Shown here piece after piece: positions 33,134 through 41,904 of a DNA stretch of 42,688 nucleotides. The notes beneath the pieces were generated by a model that was not told the origin of the DNA, did no database searches, and was given only the letters and a program-made list of their open reading frames with translations. Positions within the stretch are counted from its first letter, which is position 1. Each line of letters starts with the position of its first letter. Both the position numbers and the translations under genes were made by a program. The DNA is from Robiginitomaculum sp. (lineage in GTDB: Bacteria; Pseudomonadota; Alphaproteobacteria; Caulobacterales; Maricaulaceae), in the NCBI GenBank assembly GCA_021776565.1, contig JAJFFQ010000028.1:1-42688 (forward strand), given 5' to 3'.

Positions 33134-34345
33134 ATGCCCAACACTCCAATGCTCGCAATGAACCGACCATCACACGCAACCCGCGTTTTAGCCGTGCTCG
33201 GTTCTTCATCCGCAGCCGTTCAAGCAATCCTTCAGGAGGAAACGCAACTTTCCCTTGAGATACATGATGCCAATCAGTGCGCAAGTTTGCCAAGGCAGGC
33301 AGAGCACCAGCCGGATATTGTTCTTCTGGAACCCCCGACCAAAGATCAAGACCGGTTGGCCGCCTGGCTGCGTGAACTATCTGTCCAATCGCCAACAACA
33401 CCTGTTCTGGTCATTGGTGAATTATTATCCGTTAGCGCCGTTCAGGCTCTGTTGGCCTTACCAGCCTCCAACGTAATGCCACTACCCTTTACCCGAAGCG
33501 CCCTTCTATCCCTCATATCGTCGACCATGCGCAGTAATACTGGCAGCAAAACAAACACGGCCAGGTGCTGGTCATTTATGTCCGCTGTTGGCGGCGCCGG
33601 GGCGACAACACTGGCCATTGAATCCGCTTATCAACTTCAAACCATGGGCGTATCGACAAGCAACGTGGCGCTTATTGATCTGAATTTCATTGATGGTGCC
33701 TGTGCCGCCTGTCTTGATGTGCCGGCCAATTTGCGTCTTGGCGAGGTTGCTGACAATCCTGATCGCATTGACGAAGCCCTTATTGATGCATTTGCCTCGC
33801 CCCATGCCAGTGGATTTGACGTGCTGGCCTCAACACGCAATCCCGTGGGTTATCAAGGCATAAACCCCCAGGCCATAGGGCGTTTACTGGATGTGTGTTG
33901 CGATATTTATGACCATGTTGTTATTGATATTTCCCGCTGGATGCAGGACTGGACACTGGATGTTGCTGCCGGGTCAGATGCCCTTGTTGTCGTATCAGAG
34001 TTAACCGTACCGGCCCTGCACGCGGCACGGGATCTGGTTATGAATATTGAAACCGAAATGCCGGGCAGCGCAGAAAACCTTCACCTCGTGCTTAACCGCA
34101 TGGCAAAACGAGTATTCGGGCATTCCATATCAATGACTGAGGCACAAAAGGCTTTGGGCAGAGATGCTGCCGGATCAATCAGCTCTGATTGGGATGGTGC
34201 AGCTCAAGCGGTCAATTATGGTTTGCCCGTTGGTCAAGCCAGTCCCAAAAGCCGCATTGCCAAGGACGTGCGCGCACTCATCCGCACACTGGAAAGCAAA
34301 ATGGTCGATCATGGCGCGCCAACAAGCGTGCAGGTGGCGTCATGA
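33134..34345 (+). CDS. cpaE: CpaE/TadZ-like ATPase
   Basis: 403 residues. The N-terminal 130 resemble an atypical receiver domain (HQPDIVLLEPP, PVLVIGELLSVSAVQALL). The rest is a MinD/ParA-type domain: the nucleotide loop reads SAVGGAGATTLA, without the usual lysines, as is normal in TadZ/CpaE. It continues with NVALIDLNFIDGACAACLD, YDHVVIDISRWM and LVLNR. TadZ marks the site of pilus assembly, usually at a pole. Its stop overlaps the cpaF start in ATGA. Confidence 0.88.
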   Translation: MPNTPMLAMNRPSHATRVLAVLGSSSAAVQAILQEETQLSLEIHDANQCASLPRQAEHQPDIVLLEPPTKDQDRLAAWLRELSVQSPTTPVLVIGELLSVSAVQALLALPASNVMPLPFTRSALLSLISSTMRSNTGSKTNTARCWSFMSAVGGAGATTLAIESAYQLQTMGVSTSNVALIDLNFIDGACAACLDVPANLRLGEVADNPDRIDEALIDAFASPHASGFDVLASTRNPVGYQGINPQAIGRLLDVCCDIYDHVVIDISRWMQDWTLDVAAGSDALVVVSELTVPALHAARDLVMNIETEMPGSAENLHLVLNRMAKRVFGHSISMTEAQKALGRDAAGSISSDWDGAAQAVNYGLPVGQASPKSRIAKDVRALIRTLESKMVDHGAPTSVQVAS

Positions 34346-35754
34346 CAAGCCGGTTCACACGACGACAGGCACCGACCGGGCGAAGCGATTTCAAGGATAC
34401 TGCCCGGCCTAGCGCACCACCAGCCAGCAGCGTACCTGATCCATCAAAAGCCAAACCATCCAGTGTAAAAAACGATCTGCTGGGGGCCAAACTGCGTATC
34501 CACAGCAAACTTATTGACGAGATTGACCTGAGCGATCTTGACAAGCTGGACGACAAGGCCTTGCGTAGACAGGTTCATGCACTGGTCGCCGAAATTGTCC
34601 GCGAAGAACGCCTGACCATGAATGCCGCAGAAGTGGTGACTTTTGCCAATGCCGTTTTTGATGAAATGACGGGATTGGGGCCGATTGAACCATTACTACA
34701 GGACGACAGCATTTGCGACATACTAATCAACGGCCCTGGACAGGTTTATATAGAACGAAATGGTGAACTGGAACTCGCACCGGTGACCTTTGCCGATGAT
34801 GCCCATTTGTTGCGAATCATCAACCGCATAGTTGCAAAGGTCGGGCGGCGGGTAGACGAATCCCATCCTATGGTCGATGCCCGTCTGCCCGATGGCTCAC
34901 GCTTTAATGCTGCCATTGCCCCCATCGCCGTTGATGGGCCATTGGTCTCCATTCGCAAGTTTTCAAAACAGCCGCTCACCATTGAAAAACTGGTCGCCTT
35001 TGGGGCCATGCCGACTTGCGTGGCAGAGTTTCTCAACGGGGCGGTGAATGCGCGGGTAACAACCATCATTTCCGGTGGCACGGGTTCGGGAAAAACCACA
35101 CTTTTGAACGCCCTCTCCTCCTCGATCTCCCATGGGGAACGCCTGATTACCATTGAAGATGCTGCCGAATTACAATTGCAACAACCCCACGTCGCACGCA
35201 TGGAAACACGCCCACCCAATGTGGAAGGCAAAGGCGAAATCAAACAACGCGAGTGTGTAAAAAATGCCCTGCGCATGCGCCCGGACAGGGTCATCCTTGG
35301 CGAGGTGCGCGGCGAGGAGGCCTTTGACATGCTGCAAGCCATGAATACCGGTCATGAAGGCTCTATGGCAACCATTCACGCCAATACGCCCCGCGATGCC
35401 ATCACCCGGCTTGAGCAAATGGTGGCCATGGGTGGCCTGAACATCAGTGAAGAAGCGGTGCGGGGCCAGATTGCCTCGGCCATCGGCTTGATTGTTCAGG
35501 CCACACGTCTGGCCGACGGACAGCGCAAGGTGGTTTCCGTTTCCGAGGTAACCGGCATGGAAGGCAATGTTATCCAGATGCAGGAAATTTTCCATTTTGA
35601 ACGCACAGGAACCGGCCCCAATGGTGAAGTCTTTGGTGAGCACCGTGCCTCTGGCCTGCGCCCCAAATGCCTGGATGAAATGCTGACCAGAGGTCTGCAT
35701 TTTGACACCGGCTGGTTTGATCCGTCCCTAGATCTAAACCGGGAGCAAGCCTGA
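34342..35754 (+). CDS. cpaF: CpaF/TadA secretion ATPase
   Basis: 470 residues from the ATG at 34342, which overlaps the cpaE stop; the frame is open further upstream but that start is unlikely. It is the cytoplasmic hexameric motor of the Tad system. A disordered Pro/Ser/Lys-rich N-terminus (about 50 residues) leads to the helical domain and LINGPGQVYIERNGELE. Walker A is GGTGSGKTTLLN with K251. Also seen are TIEDAAELQLQQPHVARMETRP, VILGEVRGEEAFDMLQAMNTGHEGSMATIHAN and the His box region. All are typical of CpaF. It is coupled to tadB by a 1-bp overlap. Confidence 0.95.
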   Translation: MTSRFTRRQAPTGRSDFKDTARPSAPPASSVPDPSKAKPSSVKNDLLGAKLRIHSKLIDEIDLSDLDKLDDKALRRQVHALVAEIVREERLTMNAAEVVTFANAVFDEMTGLGPIEPLLQDDSICDILINGPGQVYIERNGELELAPVTFADDAHLLRIINRIVAKVGRRVDESHPMVDARLPDGSRFNAAIAPIAVDGPLVSIRKFSKQPLTIEKLVAFGAMPTCVAEFLNGAVNARVTTIISGGTGSGKTTLLNALSSSISHGERLITIEDAAELQLQQPHVARMETRPPNVEGKGEIKQRECVKNALRMRPDRVILGEVRGEEAFDMLQAMNTGHEGSMATIHANTPRDAITRLEQMVAMGGLNISEEAVRGQIASAIGLIVQATRLADGQRKVVSVSEVTGMEGNVIQMQEIFHFERTGTGPNGEVFGEHRASGLRPKCLDEMLTRGLHFDTGWFDPSLDLNREQA

Positions 35755-36704
35755 TGCCCATTGAGATCATTTATGTTTTAATTTTTGGCTCCGGGTTCCT
35801 GTTCGTGCAAGCCATATTTGGCCTGGTGCGCACAGCCCGCAGTGGCCATGTGGTCAATCAGCGCCTACGGGTTGAGGCACAGACCGGTTCAGGACGCGAA
35901 GCCCTTACAGTCATGCGCAAATCACGGGGGCTTACTGAAAGTGGTGATTTTGCGCTGGCCGTATCCTGGTTCAACAAACTGGTCACGCGCTCTGGCTTGC
36001 CTTTTCGGGCAATGGAATGGGCGATGATTGGCGTTGCACTGTTTCTCATTGGGGCCGTGGGTGCATTTTTCATGACCCACAACATCATGATGACGGTTCT
36101 GGCAAGCCTGTTCACTGGCATCGTTCTGCCAATTTTTTATTTGAAACGACGTGCCAAAAAACGTTCCAAACATTTAAGCTCGCAATTGACCAATGCGCTG
36201 GAAATTATTGTGCGCTCGCTCTCCGCCGGTCATCCGGTGCCAAGTGCGGTTTCGTTGGTGGGGCGCGAAATGCCCGACCCTATTGGCTCTGAATTTGGCA
36301 TCGTCTCTTACGAAATTTCCTACGGCTCCTCGCTTTCACAGGCTGTGGGCAGATTGTCCGAGCGCGTTGCCAATCCGGACATAGACCTGTTTGCCGCCAC
36401 AGTACGGTTGCAGGAACGCACAGGTGGCAATTTGGCTGAACTGCTCTCGGTTATCGCCGGTACCGTGCGTGAACGCCAGAAAATGCGTCTTAAAATCAAT
36501 GCGGCGTCCTCTGAAGGGCGCGCCTCGGCGATGATTCTCACCTCTGCGCCTTTTATAGTGGCTGGGGTATTACAGGTCATGTCACCAGATTTTTATGGTG
36601 ATGTCATCCACGAACGCGCCATCCATATCGGCCTTGCCGGACTGTTTACCTGGATGGTGCTGGGCAATCTGGTCATGCGCAAAATGATAAATTTCAAGGT
36701 GTAG
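35754..36704 (+). CDS. tadB: Tad inner-membrane platform protein TadB
   Basis: 316 residues. One N-terminal transmembrane helix, two mid helices (about 87-120) and two C-terminal ones surround a T2SSF domain (LTNALEIIVRSLSAGHPVPSAVSLVGREMPDP). TadB and TadC form the membrane core that CpaF drives. The start overlaps the cpaF stop (TGATG); tadC starts 2 bp after the stop. Confidence 0.92.
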   Translation: MPIEIIYVLIFGSGFLFVQAIFGLVRTARSGHVVNQRLRVEAQTGSGREALTVMRKSRGLTESGDFALAVSWFNKLVTRSGLPFRAMEWAMIGVALFLIGAVGAFFMTHNIMMTVLASLFTGIVLPIFYLKRRAKKRSKHLSSQLTNALEIIVRSLSAGHPVPSAVSLVGREMPDPIGSEFGIVSYEISYGSSLSQAVGRLSERVANPDIDLFAATVRLQERTGGNLAELLSVIAGTVRERQKMRLKINAASSEGRASAMILTSAPFIVAGVLQVMSPDFYGDVIHERAIHIGLAGLFTWMVLGNLVMRKMINFKV

Positions 36705-36706
36705 CT

Positions 36707-37645
36707 ATGAGCGCAATTTTTTCAGACCCAATCACTATGGCGCTGCTCATCCTGGGGGCTATCCTTGGGCCGATGTTGATGATTGGTGCGCAAACCGTAA
36801 CCAACAAGCGCACGCGGCTGGCAGAGCGACTGACCAGCACAGGGCCGACACCAACCACTGGCAAAACCAAAGCACAACAATTTTCATGGGTTCAGGGGCT
36901 GGGGCAAGTCGTCTCACCCAAGGGCGACAAGGCCAACTCTGCCATCCGGATGCGCCTTGTCCATGCCGGTTATATCTCTAAAAATGCGCCCTATTGGTAC
37001 TATGGCACCCGGCTGATCCTGTTGGTGGGCGCGCTGGCTCTGGTCATGGCGCTTTGGCCATTGATCGGTGATAGTCTGCCCGTGTCCGGGCCGCTGCCGG
37101 CGGCTATTGTGGTTGCGTTGATCGCCAACATTGCCCCGGGGTTATGGCTTGATCGGCGCCAGGGCATTGTGCAGCAGGAATATCGCAATGGCTTTCCTGA
37201 CATGATGGATTTACTGGTCGCCTGTGTGCAGGCCGGTCTTAGCCTTGATGCGGGCATTGGTCGTGTATCCGAGGAGATTGGACGACGTTACCCCAACCTC
37301 AATGTGCATTTAGGTATTATGAGCCTGGAACTGCGCGCCGGGCGTTCACGCATCGAAGCCCTGTCCGGTTTCGCTGATCGGTTGGGCATGGACGAGGCCC
37401 GCGCCTTTGCCACCATGTTGCGCCAGTCCGAGGAAATGGGCACCAGTTTAAGCGCCACTTTGCGTGTTTTTGCCGACGATATGCGCGAAAAACGGATGTT
37501 GTACGCCGAAGAAAAAGCACTGTCCCTGCCCGCCAAGCTGGTCGTGCCATTGATCCTGTTTGTCTTTCCATCCCTGCTGGGCGTGCTCATGCTTCCCGCC
37601 GGTGTGCGGCTGTACTGGGTGTTTTCCGGTGTTGGTGGGCCTTGA
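36707..37645 (+). CDS. tadC: Tad inner-membrane platform protein TadC
   Basis: 312 residues. The topology is the same as TadB: N-terminal helix, two central helices (about 104-145), a T2SSF domain (FPDMMDLLVACVQAGLSLDAGIGRVSEEIG, TMLRQSEEMGTSLSATLRVFADDMREKR) and a C-terminal hydrophobic helix. It is the last Tad gene in the window. No TadD TPR protein, pilin, prepilin peptidase or pseudopilin follows. The convergent sulfotransferase stops 26 bp downstream. Confidence 0.92.
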   Translation: MSAIFSDPITMALLILGAILGPMLMIGAQTVTNKRTRLAERLTSTGPTPTTGKTKAQQFSWVQGLGQVVSPKGDKANSAIRMRLVHAGYISKNAPYWYYGTRLILLVGALALVMALWPLIGDSLPVSGPLPAAIVVALIANIAPGLWLDRRQGIVQQEYRNGFPDMMDLLVACVQAGLSLDAGIGRVSEEIGRRYPNLNVHLGIMSLELRAGRSRIEALSGFADRLGMDEARAFATMLRQSEEMGTSLSATLRVFADDMREKRMLYAEEKALSLPAKLVVPLILFVFPSLLGVLMLPAGVRLYWVFSGVGGP

Positions 37646-37671
37646 AGTGACAGGACAATAAAAAAACTTTG

Positions 37672-38580
37672 TCATCCCCGCAGTTCCCCGTTTTTCAGCC
37701 AGTGCGCGCAATCAGCACCCAGCCTGTCCAGCGCCATGGCCTCGTACTTGTCGCAATCCTGCGCGCTTAACATATCTTTCCAGCGGCCGTTTGTGCCTTT
37801 GTTGATGAAGGTTTTGGCGCCGCCCTGCCACATGATGCCGCCCAATGGCGTGCTTAATTCTGCGTTGTTTTTCATGTAATCAAAATCGCAATGCTCTACG
37901 ATGGCCTCCCAGTTGTTTTCATCTATGGGAATGTCCAAAAACGCAGCAATTTTACGTATTTGCCCCGGCATATCGGCCTTTAAGGCACTAAAATGCAACA
38001 GCATGACATTGGGCAAATCGCGGATCGCCCACCAAGAGGCAATGTTTTCCCAAAACGGCCAGATGGGCCAGCCATCCCTGTCCAGCCAGTCATGAAAATA
38101 TTTGACTATATCTTCATTCGGCGGCGCAAATCGTTCCAGACCCGACGGACAAACTGCGGCCATTCTTTCGTACATTTGCGGCGTATGATTTGTGTGGTGG
38201 TTATAATAACTCCACAGCACATCGCGACCATCGCGGGCAATATAAAGATATTTGGCTTTTGGAGAAAAATTGAGCGCATCAACCGGTAAATGGGTTTTCA
38301 GGAAACGCCGGTGGGTTTGCGCCTCAACTTCGGGCAGTTTTTCGTCTTTGGGGGGCAAGCGAAAATCGATCCAGGGCGACATCTCGGCCACATTGAGACC
38401 TGTCTTGCCATTAAAAATCAGTTGCGCCACGATCTGTTGCAGCCAGGTCGTACCGGATTTTGCGTAGGTGGCGATGATGATGTCATCATCGCGAAAGGCA
38501 AAATCATTCCAGATTGACGAGTCAAAATGATTGTGGACAAACTCGCGTGTTTTTTTCGGCCAACTAACTGTTTCACTCAT
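37672..38580 (-). CDS. Sulfotransferase (PAPS-dependent, Sulfotransfer_1 type)
   Basis: 302 residues from the ATG at 38580, with AGGGGGA upstream; the open frame runs 123 residues further but without family similarity. The 5'-phosphosulfate-binding loop is TYAKSGTTWLQQIVAQL near the N-terminus, and the 3'-phosphate motif is RDGRDVLWSYYNH. The C-terminal MWQGGAKTFINKGTNGRWKDML corresponds to the conserved RKG-x-x-G-x-WK region. It transfers sulfate to an unknown small-molecule or glycan acceptor. Such genes are common in marine alphaproteobacteria. It diverges from the MDR oxidoreductase. Confidence 0.88.
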   Translation of the reverse strand: MSETVSWPKKTREFVHNHFDSSIWNDFAFRDDDIIIATYAKSGTTWLQQIVAQLIFNGKTGLNVAEMSPWIDFRLPPKDEKLPEVEAQTHRRFLKTHLPVDALNFSPKAKYLYIARDGRDVLWSYYNHHTNHTPQMYERMAAVCPSGLERFAPPNEDIVKYFHDWLDRDGWPIWPFWENIASWWAIRDLPNVMLLHFSALKADMPGQIRKIAAFLDIPIDENNWEAIVEHCDFDYMKNNAELSTPLGGIMWQGGAKTFINKGTNGRWKDMLSAQDCDKYEAMALDRLGADCAHWLKNGELRG

Positions 38581-38727
38581 TAGTGCATCCCCCTGCCACC
38601 TTTCCAGACGAACAGCATAATGATTTACCGCATACATGCCATACAAAAAAATGCTGATTACCCCTTCGACAAGCCAGCAGAGAGACAGTAGGGTTTGTAG
38701 GAAAATCACAAAACACAGGAATGTCTC

Positions 38728-39741
38728 ATGACAACGATTAGCCGCGAAATCCACCTTGCCAGCCGCCCGGACGGCATGCCGGTTGCGACAAATTTTGAAC
38801 TGGCCAGCGTCGAACTCCCCGCGCCTGGAGCCGGTGAATTGCTGGTCAGGAATTTGTGGATGTCGGTTGACCCTTATATGCGCGGACGCATGATTGATCG
38901 CAAAAGCTATATACCACCGTTCCAGATCGGCAAGGTTCTGGAAGGCCATGCGGTTGGCAAAGTGGTCAGCTCAAACAACCCCGATTTTGCCACTGGCGAT
39001 CTGGTACTATCGATGAATGGCTGGCGCGAAGCCTATATCTGCGACGGTAAGGGATTGCAAAAACTGGAAACTTTTGGCTTGCCCGAACAGGCGTTTTTGG
39101 GCGTTGCCGGTATGCCGGGCCTGACCGCCTATGCCGGACTTTTACGTATTGGCGAACCCAAAGAAGGCGAAACTGTATTTGTCTCTGGAGCAGCGGGCGC
39201 GGTTGGCTCGCTGGTTTGCCAGATTGCCAAAATCAAGGGCTGCCGGGTTATCGGCTCGGTTGGCTCAAAGGAAAAGGGCGAATGGCTCAAATCCTTGGGC
39301 GTTGATGAGATCATTGTTTACAAAGACCATGCCGACCAGCAATCCTTGATGACCGCCCTAAAAGCCGCAGCCCCCAAGGGGGTGGATGTTTATTTTGAAA
39401 ATGTTGGCGGCGATCATCTGGTTGCCGCACTGGAGGCGATGAATGTGTTTGGCCGCATTATCGTTTGCGGCCTTATTTCCAGCTATAATGATACCAAGCC
39501 CAAACCCGGCCCGTGGAATTTATTTAATATAATTGGCAAACGTTTGCGAGTGCAGGGGGTTCTGGTTGCGGATCATCAGGATATGTTGGGCGATTTCGTT
39601 CGTGATCTGTCTAGCTGGGTGCCTGCGGGCAAGGTGCAATGGCAGGAAACCGTGGAAAACGGTATTGAAAACGCTCCCACTGCATTTCTGAAACTGTTCT
39701 CTGGCGGTAATACCGGCAAAATGCTGGTGAAACTGGATTAG
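38728..39741 (+). CDS. NADP-dependent MDR oxidoreductase (CurA/leukotriene B4 dehydrogenase type)
   Basis: 337 residues. Zinc-free medium-chain dehydrogenase/reductase that reduces activated C=C bonds with NADPH. Family features are MSVDPYMRGRM near residue 50, the cofactor motif SGAAGAVGSLVCQIAKIKGCRVIGS, and YFENVGGDHLVAALEAMN. Its precise substrate is not evident. AGGA lies seven bases before the ATG. The thioesterase begins 2 bp after its stop and DUF1697 overlaps that, so the three are one operon. Confidence 0.9.
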   Translation: MTTISREIHLASRPDGMPVATNFELASVELPAPGAGELLVRNLWMSVDPYMRGRMIDRKSYIPPFQIGKVLEGHAVGKVVSSNNPDFATGDLVLSMNGWREAYICDGKGLQKLETFGLPEQAFLGVAGMPGLTAYAGLLRIGEPKEGETVFVSGAAGAVGSLVCQIAKIKGCRVIGSVGSKEKGEWLKSLGVDEIIVYKDHADQQSLMTALKAAAPKGVDVYFENVGGDHLVAALEAMNVFGRIIVCGLISSYNDTKPKPGPWNLFNIIGKRLRVQGVLVADHQDMLGDFVRDLSSWVPAGKVQWQETVENGIENAPTAFLKLFSGGNTGKMLVKLD

Positions 39742-39743
39742 GC

Positions 39744-40187
39744 ATGGAAGGGTTTTCAAAACTTCTGACGGATCGCCAGTCACTGGAAGCCGCCAATGCG
39801 GTTGGCAAGGGTTTGTTTCCTGAACATATGGGTATCGTTTTTACCAATGTGGATCCAGCGCATGTTGAAGCCGAATTTGAAATCACCCCAAAACATATGG
39901 CCCCAAACGGGTTTATGCACGGTGGGTCTGTGGTGGCACTGGCAGACAGTATTGCCGGGTTTGGCAGTGCGATAAATCTGCCTGAGGGTGCCAGCGGGTT
40001 TACCACTATTGAGTTGAAAACCAATTATCTTGGCTCGGCCCGTGAAGGGGTGGTCAAAGGCATTGGCACACCGGTGCATCTGGGCAAGAGCACGCAGGTC
40101 TGGGATGTTGAGGTGAAGCGCGCCAGTGACGACAAAATCATCGCCCTGTTTCGCTGCACCAATATGGTCTTATGGCCGAAAACCTGA
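39744..40187 (+). CDS. PaaI-like hotdog-fold thioesterase
   Basis: 147 residues, a complete single hotdog domain. The segment NGFMHGGSVVALADSIAGFGSA carries the catalytic asparagine/histidine-glycine pattern of the PaaI family, and TIELKTNYLGSAREGVVKG is the second conserved strand pair. It is likely to hydrolyse acyl-CoA thioesters in the cytoplasm. It overlaps DUF1697 by 16 bp and follows the MDR gene directly, which suggests a shared fatty or aromatic acyl pathway, though the substrate is unknown. Confidence 0.88.
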   Translation: MEGFSKLLTDRQSLEAANAVGKGLFPEHMGIVFTNVDPAHVEAEFEITPKHMAPNGFMHGGSVVALADSIAGFGSAINLPEGASGFTTIELKTNYLGSAREGVVKGIGTPVHLGKSTQVWDVEVKRASDDKIIALFRCTNMVLWPKT

Positions 40188-40726
40188 TCGTCTGGATTGC
40201 CCTGTTGCGCGGCATCAATGTTGGCGGTCATCACCGACTGCCCATGCAGGAACTACGCGAGTTGCTGGGGGATATGGGGCTGCAAAACGTCCAGACCTAT
40301 ATTCAAAGCGGCAATGCGGTATTTTTGGGGCCATCTGAAAATGCCATACAATTGGGGCAAAGAATAACAGATGCCATAGAACACCAATTTGGCTTTGCCC
40401 CAAAAATTTTGATGATCGGAGAAAAAACGCTTGATGAAGCGATCAACCGCAACCCTTTCACCGACCAGATAAAGGAAGACAAGCACATGCATGTTTCTTT
40501 CCTCACCCGGCAGCCTACTAACCCCGACCTTGCCAGACTGTCAGATTTAGCAAGTAATGGTGAAGTATTTCATCTGGGCGAGCATTGCTTTTATCTCCTC
40601 GCACCATCCGGCATTGGTCGCTCCAGACTGGCCGCAAAAGTTGAGCAGGTGCTTGGAGTAAAAACGACTGCACGCAACTGGCGCTCTCTTATGGCAATCA
40701 AGGCCATGGCTGATACTTTAGCATAA
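40172..40726 (+). CDS. DUF1697 family protein
   Basis: 184 residues. The opening WIALLRGINVGGHHRLPMQELRELLGDMGLQNVQTYIQSGNAVF-type block, of which LLRGINVGG and YIQSGN are diagnostic, identifies DUF1697. The C-terminal TARNWRSLMAI is the other conserved element. No biochemical function is established. Its start lies inside the thioesterase gene, indicating coupling. Confidence 0.9.
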   Translation: MAENLIVWIALLRGINVGGHHRLPMQELRELLGDMGLQNVQTYIQSGNAVFLGPSENAIQLGQRITDAIEHQFGFAPKILMIGEKTLDEAINRNPFTDQIKEDKHMHVSFLTRQPTNPDLARLSDLASNGEVFHLGEHCFYLLAPSGIGRSRLAAKVEQVLGVKTTARNWRSLMAIKAMADTLA

Positions 40727-40783
40727 AACGGTTTGGGTTTTGGCTGCCTGTTGTTGTTCAGGTTATAGGTTACCCGATTTACA

Positions 40784-40909
40784 AAAACCTGACCTTGTCA
40801 TTCTTTGAATAAATCCACTATTGTCCGGTTTAAGTTAAATCCACCTCATCCTGAGCTTGTCGAAGGATGGATTACCGGAACAAGTCCGGCAATGACAAGG
40901 TCAGGTTTT
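40784..40909. repeat. 126-bp element with perfect 19-bp terminal inverted repeats
   Basis: AAAACCTGACCTTGTCATT (40784-40802) and its exact reverse complement (40891-40909) bound the element. Inside are the tract CTATTGTCCGGTTTAAGTTAA (40818-40838), a CATCCTGAGCTTGTCGAAGG palindrome (40844-40870) and a GGATTACCGG...CCGGCAATGAC unit like those at 29373. No gene is present. The whole could fold into one large hairpin and end transcription from the DUF1697 operon. Confidence 0.75.
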
Positions 40910-40965
40910 CGTTGGACGGTTTAGTGAAGCAAAATCCGCTGTTTAATCAAGCTAATCACTTTCAC

Positions 40966-41001
40966 TTGACTTCATCATTATATGTAATAATGTAATTACA
41001 T
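40966..41001 (+). promoter_or_regulatory. arsR-type promoter with operator covering the start codon
   Basis: TTGACT (40966-40971) is a likely -35. TAATGT (40988-40993), 16 bp away, is a possible -10, putting transcription start at about 41000. ATGTAATTACAT (40990-41001) is a perfect 12-bp palindrome that overlaps the -10 and the ATG. A further TGTAAT lies at 40983-40988. The operator position is ideal for autorepression. Confidence 0.55.
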
Positions 41002-41341
41002 GATTACTGAACAAAACATGGATGATGTTTTCCACGCCTTGTCCCACACCAGCAGACGACAAATGCTTGACGTTCTTAAAACCCGGCCCGGTTGCGCCGT
41101 GGGAGAGTTGGCAAAGGAATTTGACGTTAGCAGGATTGCCGTGATGAACCATTTGACTGTGCTTGAGCGTGCTGGCCTGGTTATCAGTCGCAGATCCGGT
41201 CGCACACGTCAGCTTTATCTGAACGTCGCCCCGATCCAGATGATCCATGAACGCTGGGTTGATGAATATGGTGCGTTTTGGGTAGACCGTCTTTTATTCA
41301 TTAAAGCAGCCGCCGAAGATAAACCCGGATCGCAATTATGA
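41000..41341 (+). CDS. ArsR-family winged-helix repressor
   Basis: 113 residues. The winged-helix pattern FHALSHTSRRQMLDVLKTRPGCAVGELAKEFDVSRIAVMNHLTVLERAGLV is that of ArsR/SmtB regulators. No cysteine metal site of ArsR type is seen; instead it belongs to the group paired with SRPBCC/AHSA1 genes, as here. No Shine-Dalgarno precedes the ATG, and the palindrome over the start suggests leaderless, autoregulated expression. The SRPBCC gene follows after 10 bp. Confidence 0.9.
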   Translation: MITEQNMDDVFHALSHTSRRQMLDVLKTRPGCAVGELAKEFDVSRIAVMNHLTVLERAGLVISRRSGRTRQLYLNVAPIQMIHERWVDEYGAFWVDRLLFIKAAAEDKPGSQL

Positions 41342-41351
41342 GGAACGAGAC

Positions 41352-41888
41352 ATGACCGACCAAAACACAATTGCGCCTGATGCCATGTATCAGGTGATAA
41401 TCAAGGCCTCTATCACAGATGTATGGGCCGAACTGATAAGAACAGATCGCCCACTTCCCTTCTTCTTTGGTGCCATTTGCGAGACAACAGGATTAGAGGC
41501 TGGCGCCCCCATCCGCATGTGCTCCCCTAATGGTAAATATACCAGCGTCGCAGGAACAGTGACGGTTTTTGAGCCACCTTTTCGCTATGGGCATACCTTT
41601 CGCTTTACTCATTTGGACGACCCCGTCTGTACGGTTTTATATGAGTTGAAGGAAACCCCTGAAGGTGTTGAATTTACACTCACCACGCAAAATGTTGTCG
41701 CCAATACACAAACTGAAAAAGCCATGGCTCAAGGCGGCACGTTCATCACAGAAAACCTGAAAGCGTTGGTAGAAACCGGGAAACCGAAATTCTCAGGACG
41801 TCTGATTTTGGCCATGATTAGCATTATGGCACCATTCAGCCCAAAAGTGTGCTTAAGTAAAAACTGGCCCATGGATCGTAATATCTAA
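41352..41888 (+). CDS. SRPBCC/AHSA1-like domain protein
   Basis: 178 residues. The START/Bet v1-like fold is indicated by the opening IKASITDVWAELIRTDRPLPFFFG, the central GTVTVFEPPFRYGHTFRFTH, and FTLTTQNV near residue 115. Such AHSA1 proteins, often encoded beside an ArsR regulator, bind hydrophobic ligands; their role is unsettled. An AGGAACGAG site precedes the ATG. It is the middle gene of a three-gene operon. Confidence 0.85.
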   Translation: MTDQNTIAPDAMYQVIIKASITDVWAELIRTDRPLPFFFGAICETTGLEAGAPIRMCSPNGKYTSVAGTVTVFEPPFRYGHTFRFTHLDDPVCTVLYELKETPEGVEFTLTTQNVVANTQTEKAMAQGGTFITENLKALVETGKPKFSGRLILAMISIMAPFSPKVCLSKNWPMDRNI

Positions 41889-41904
41889 AGCGAAGGAGAC
41901 AAGA

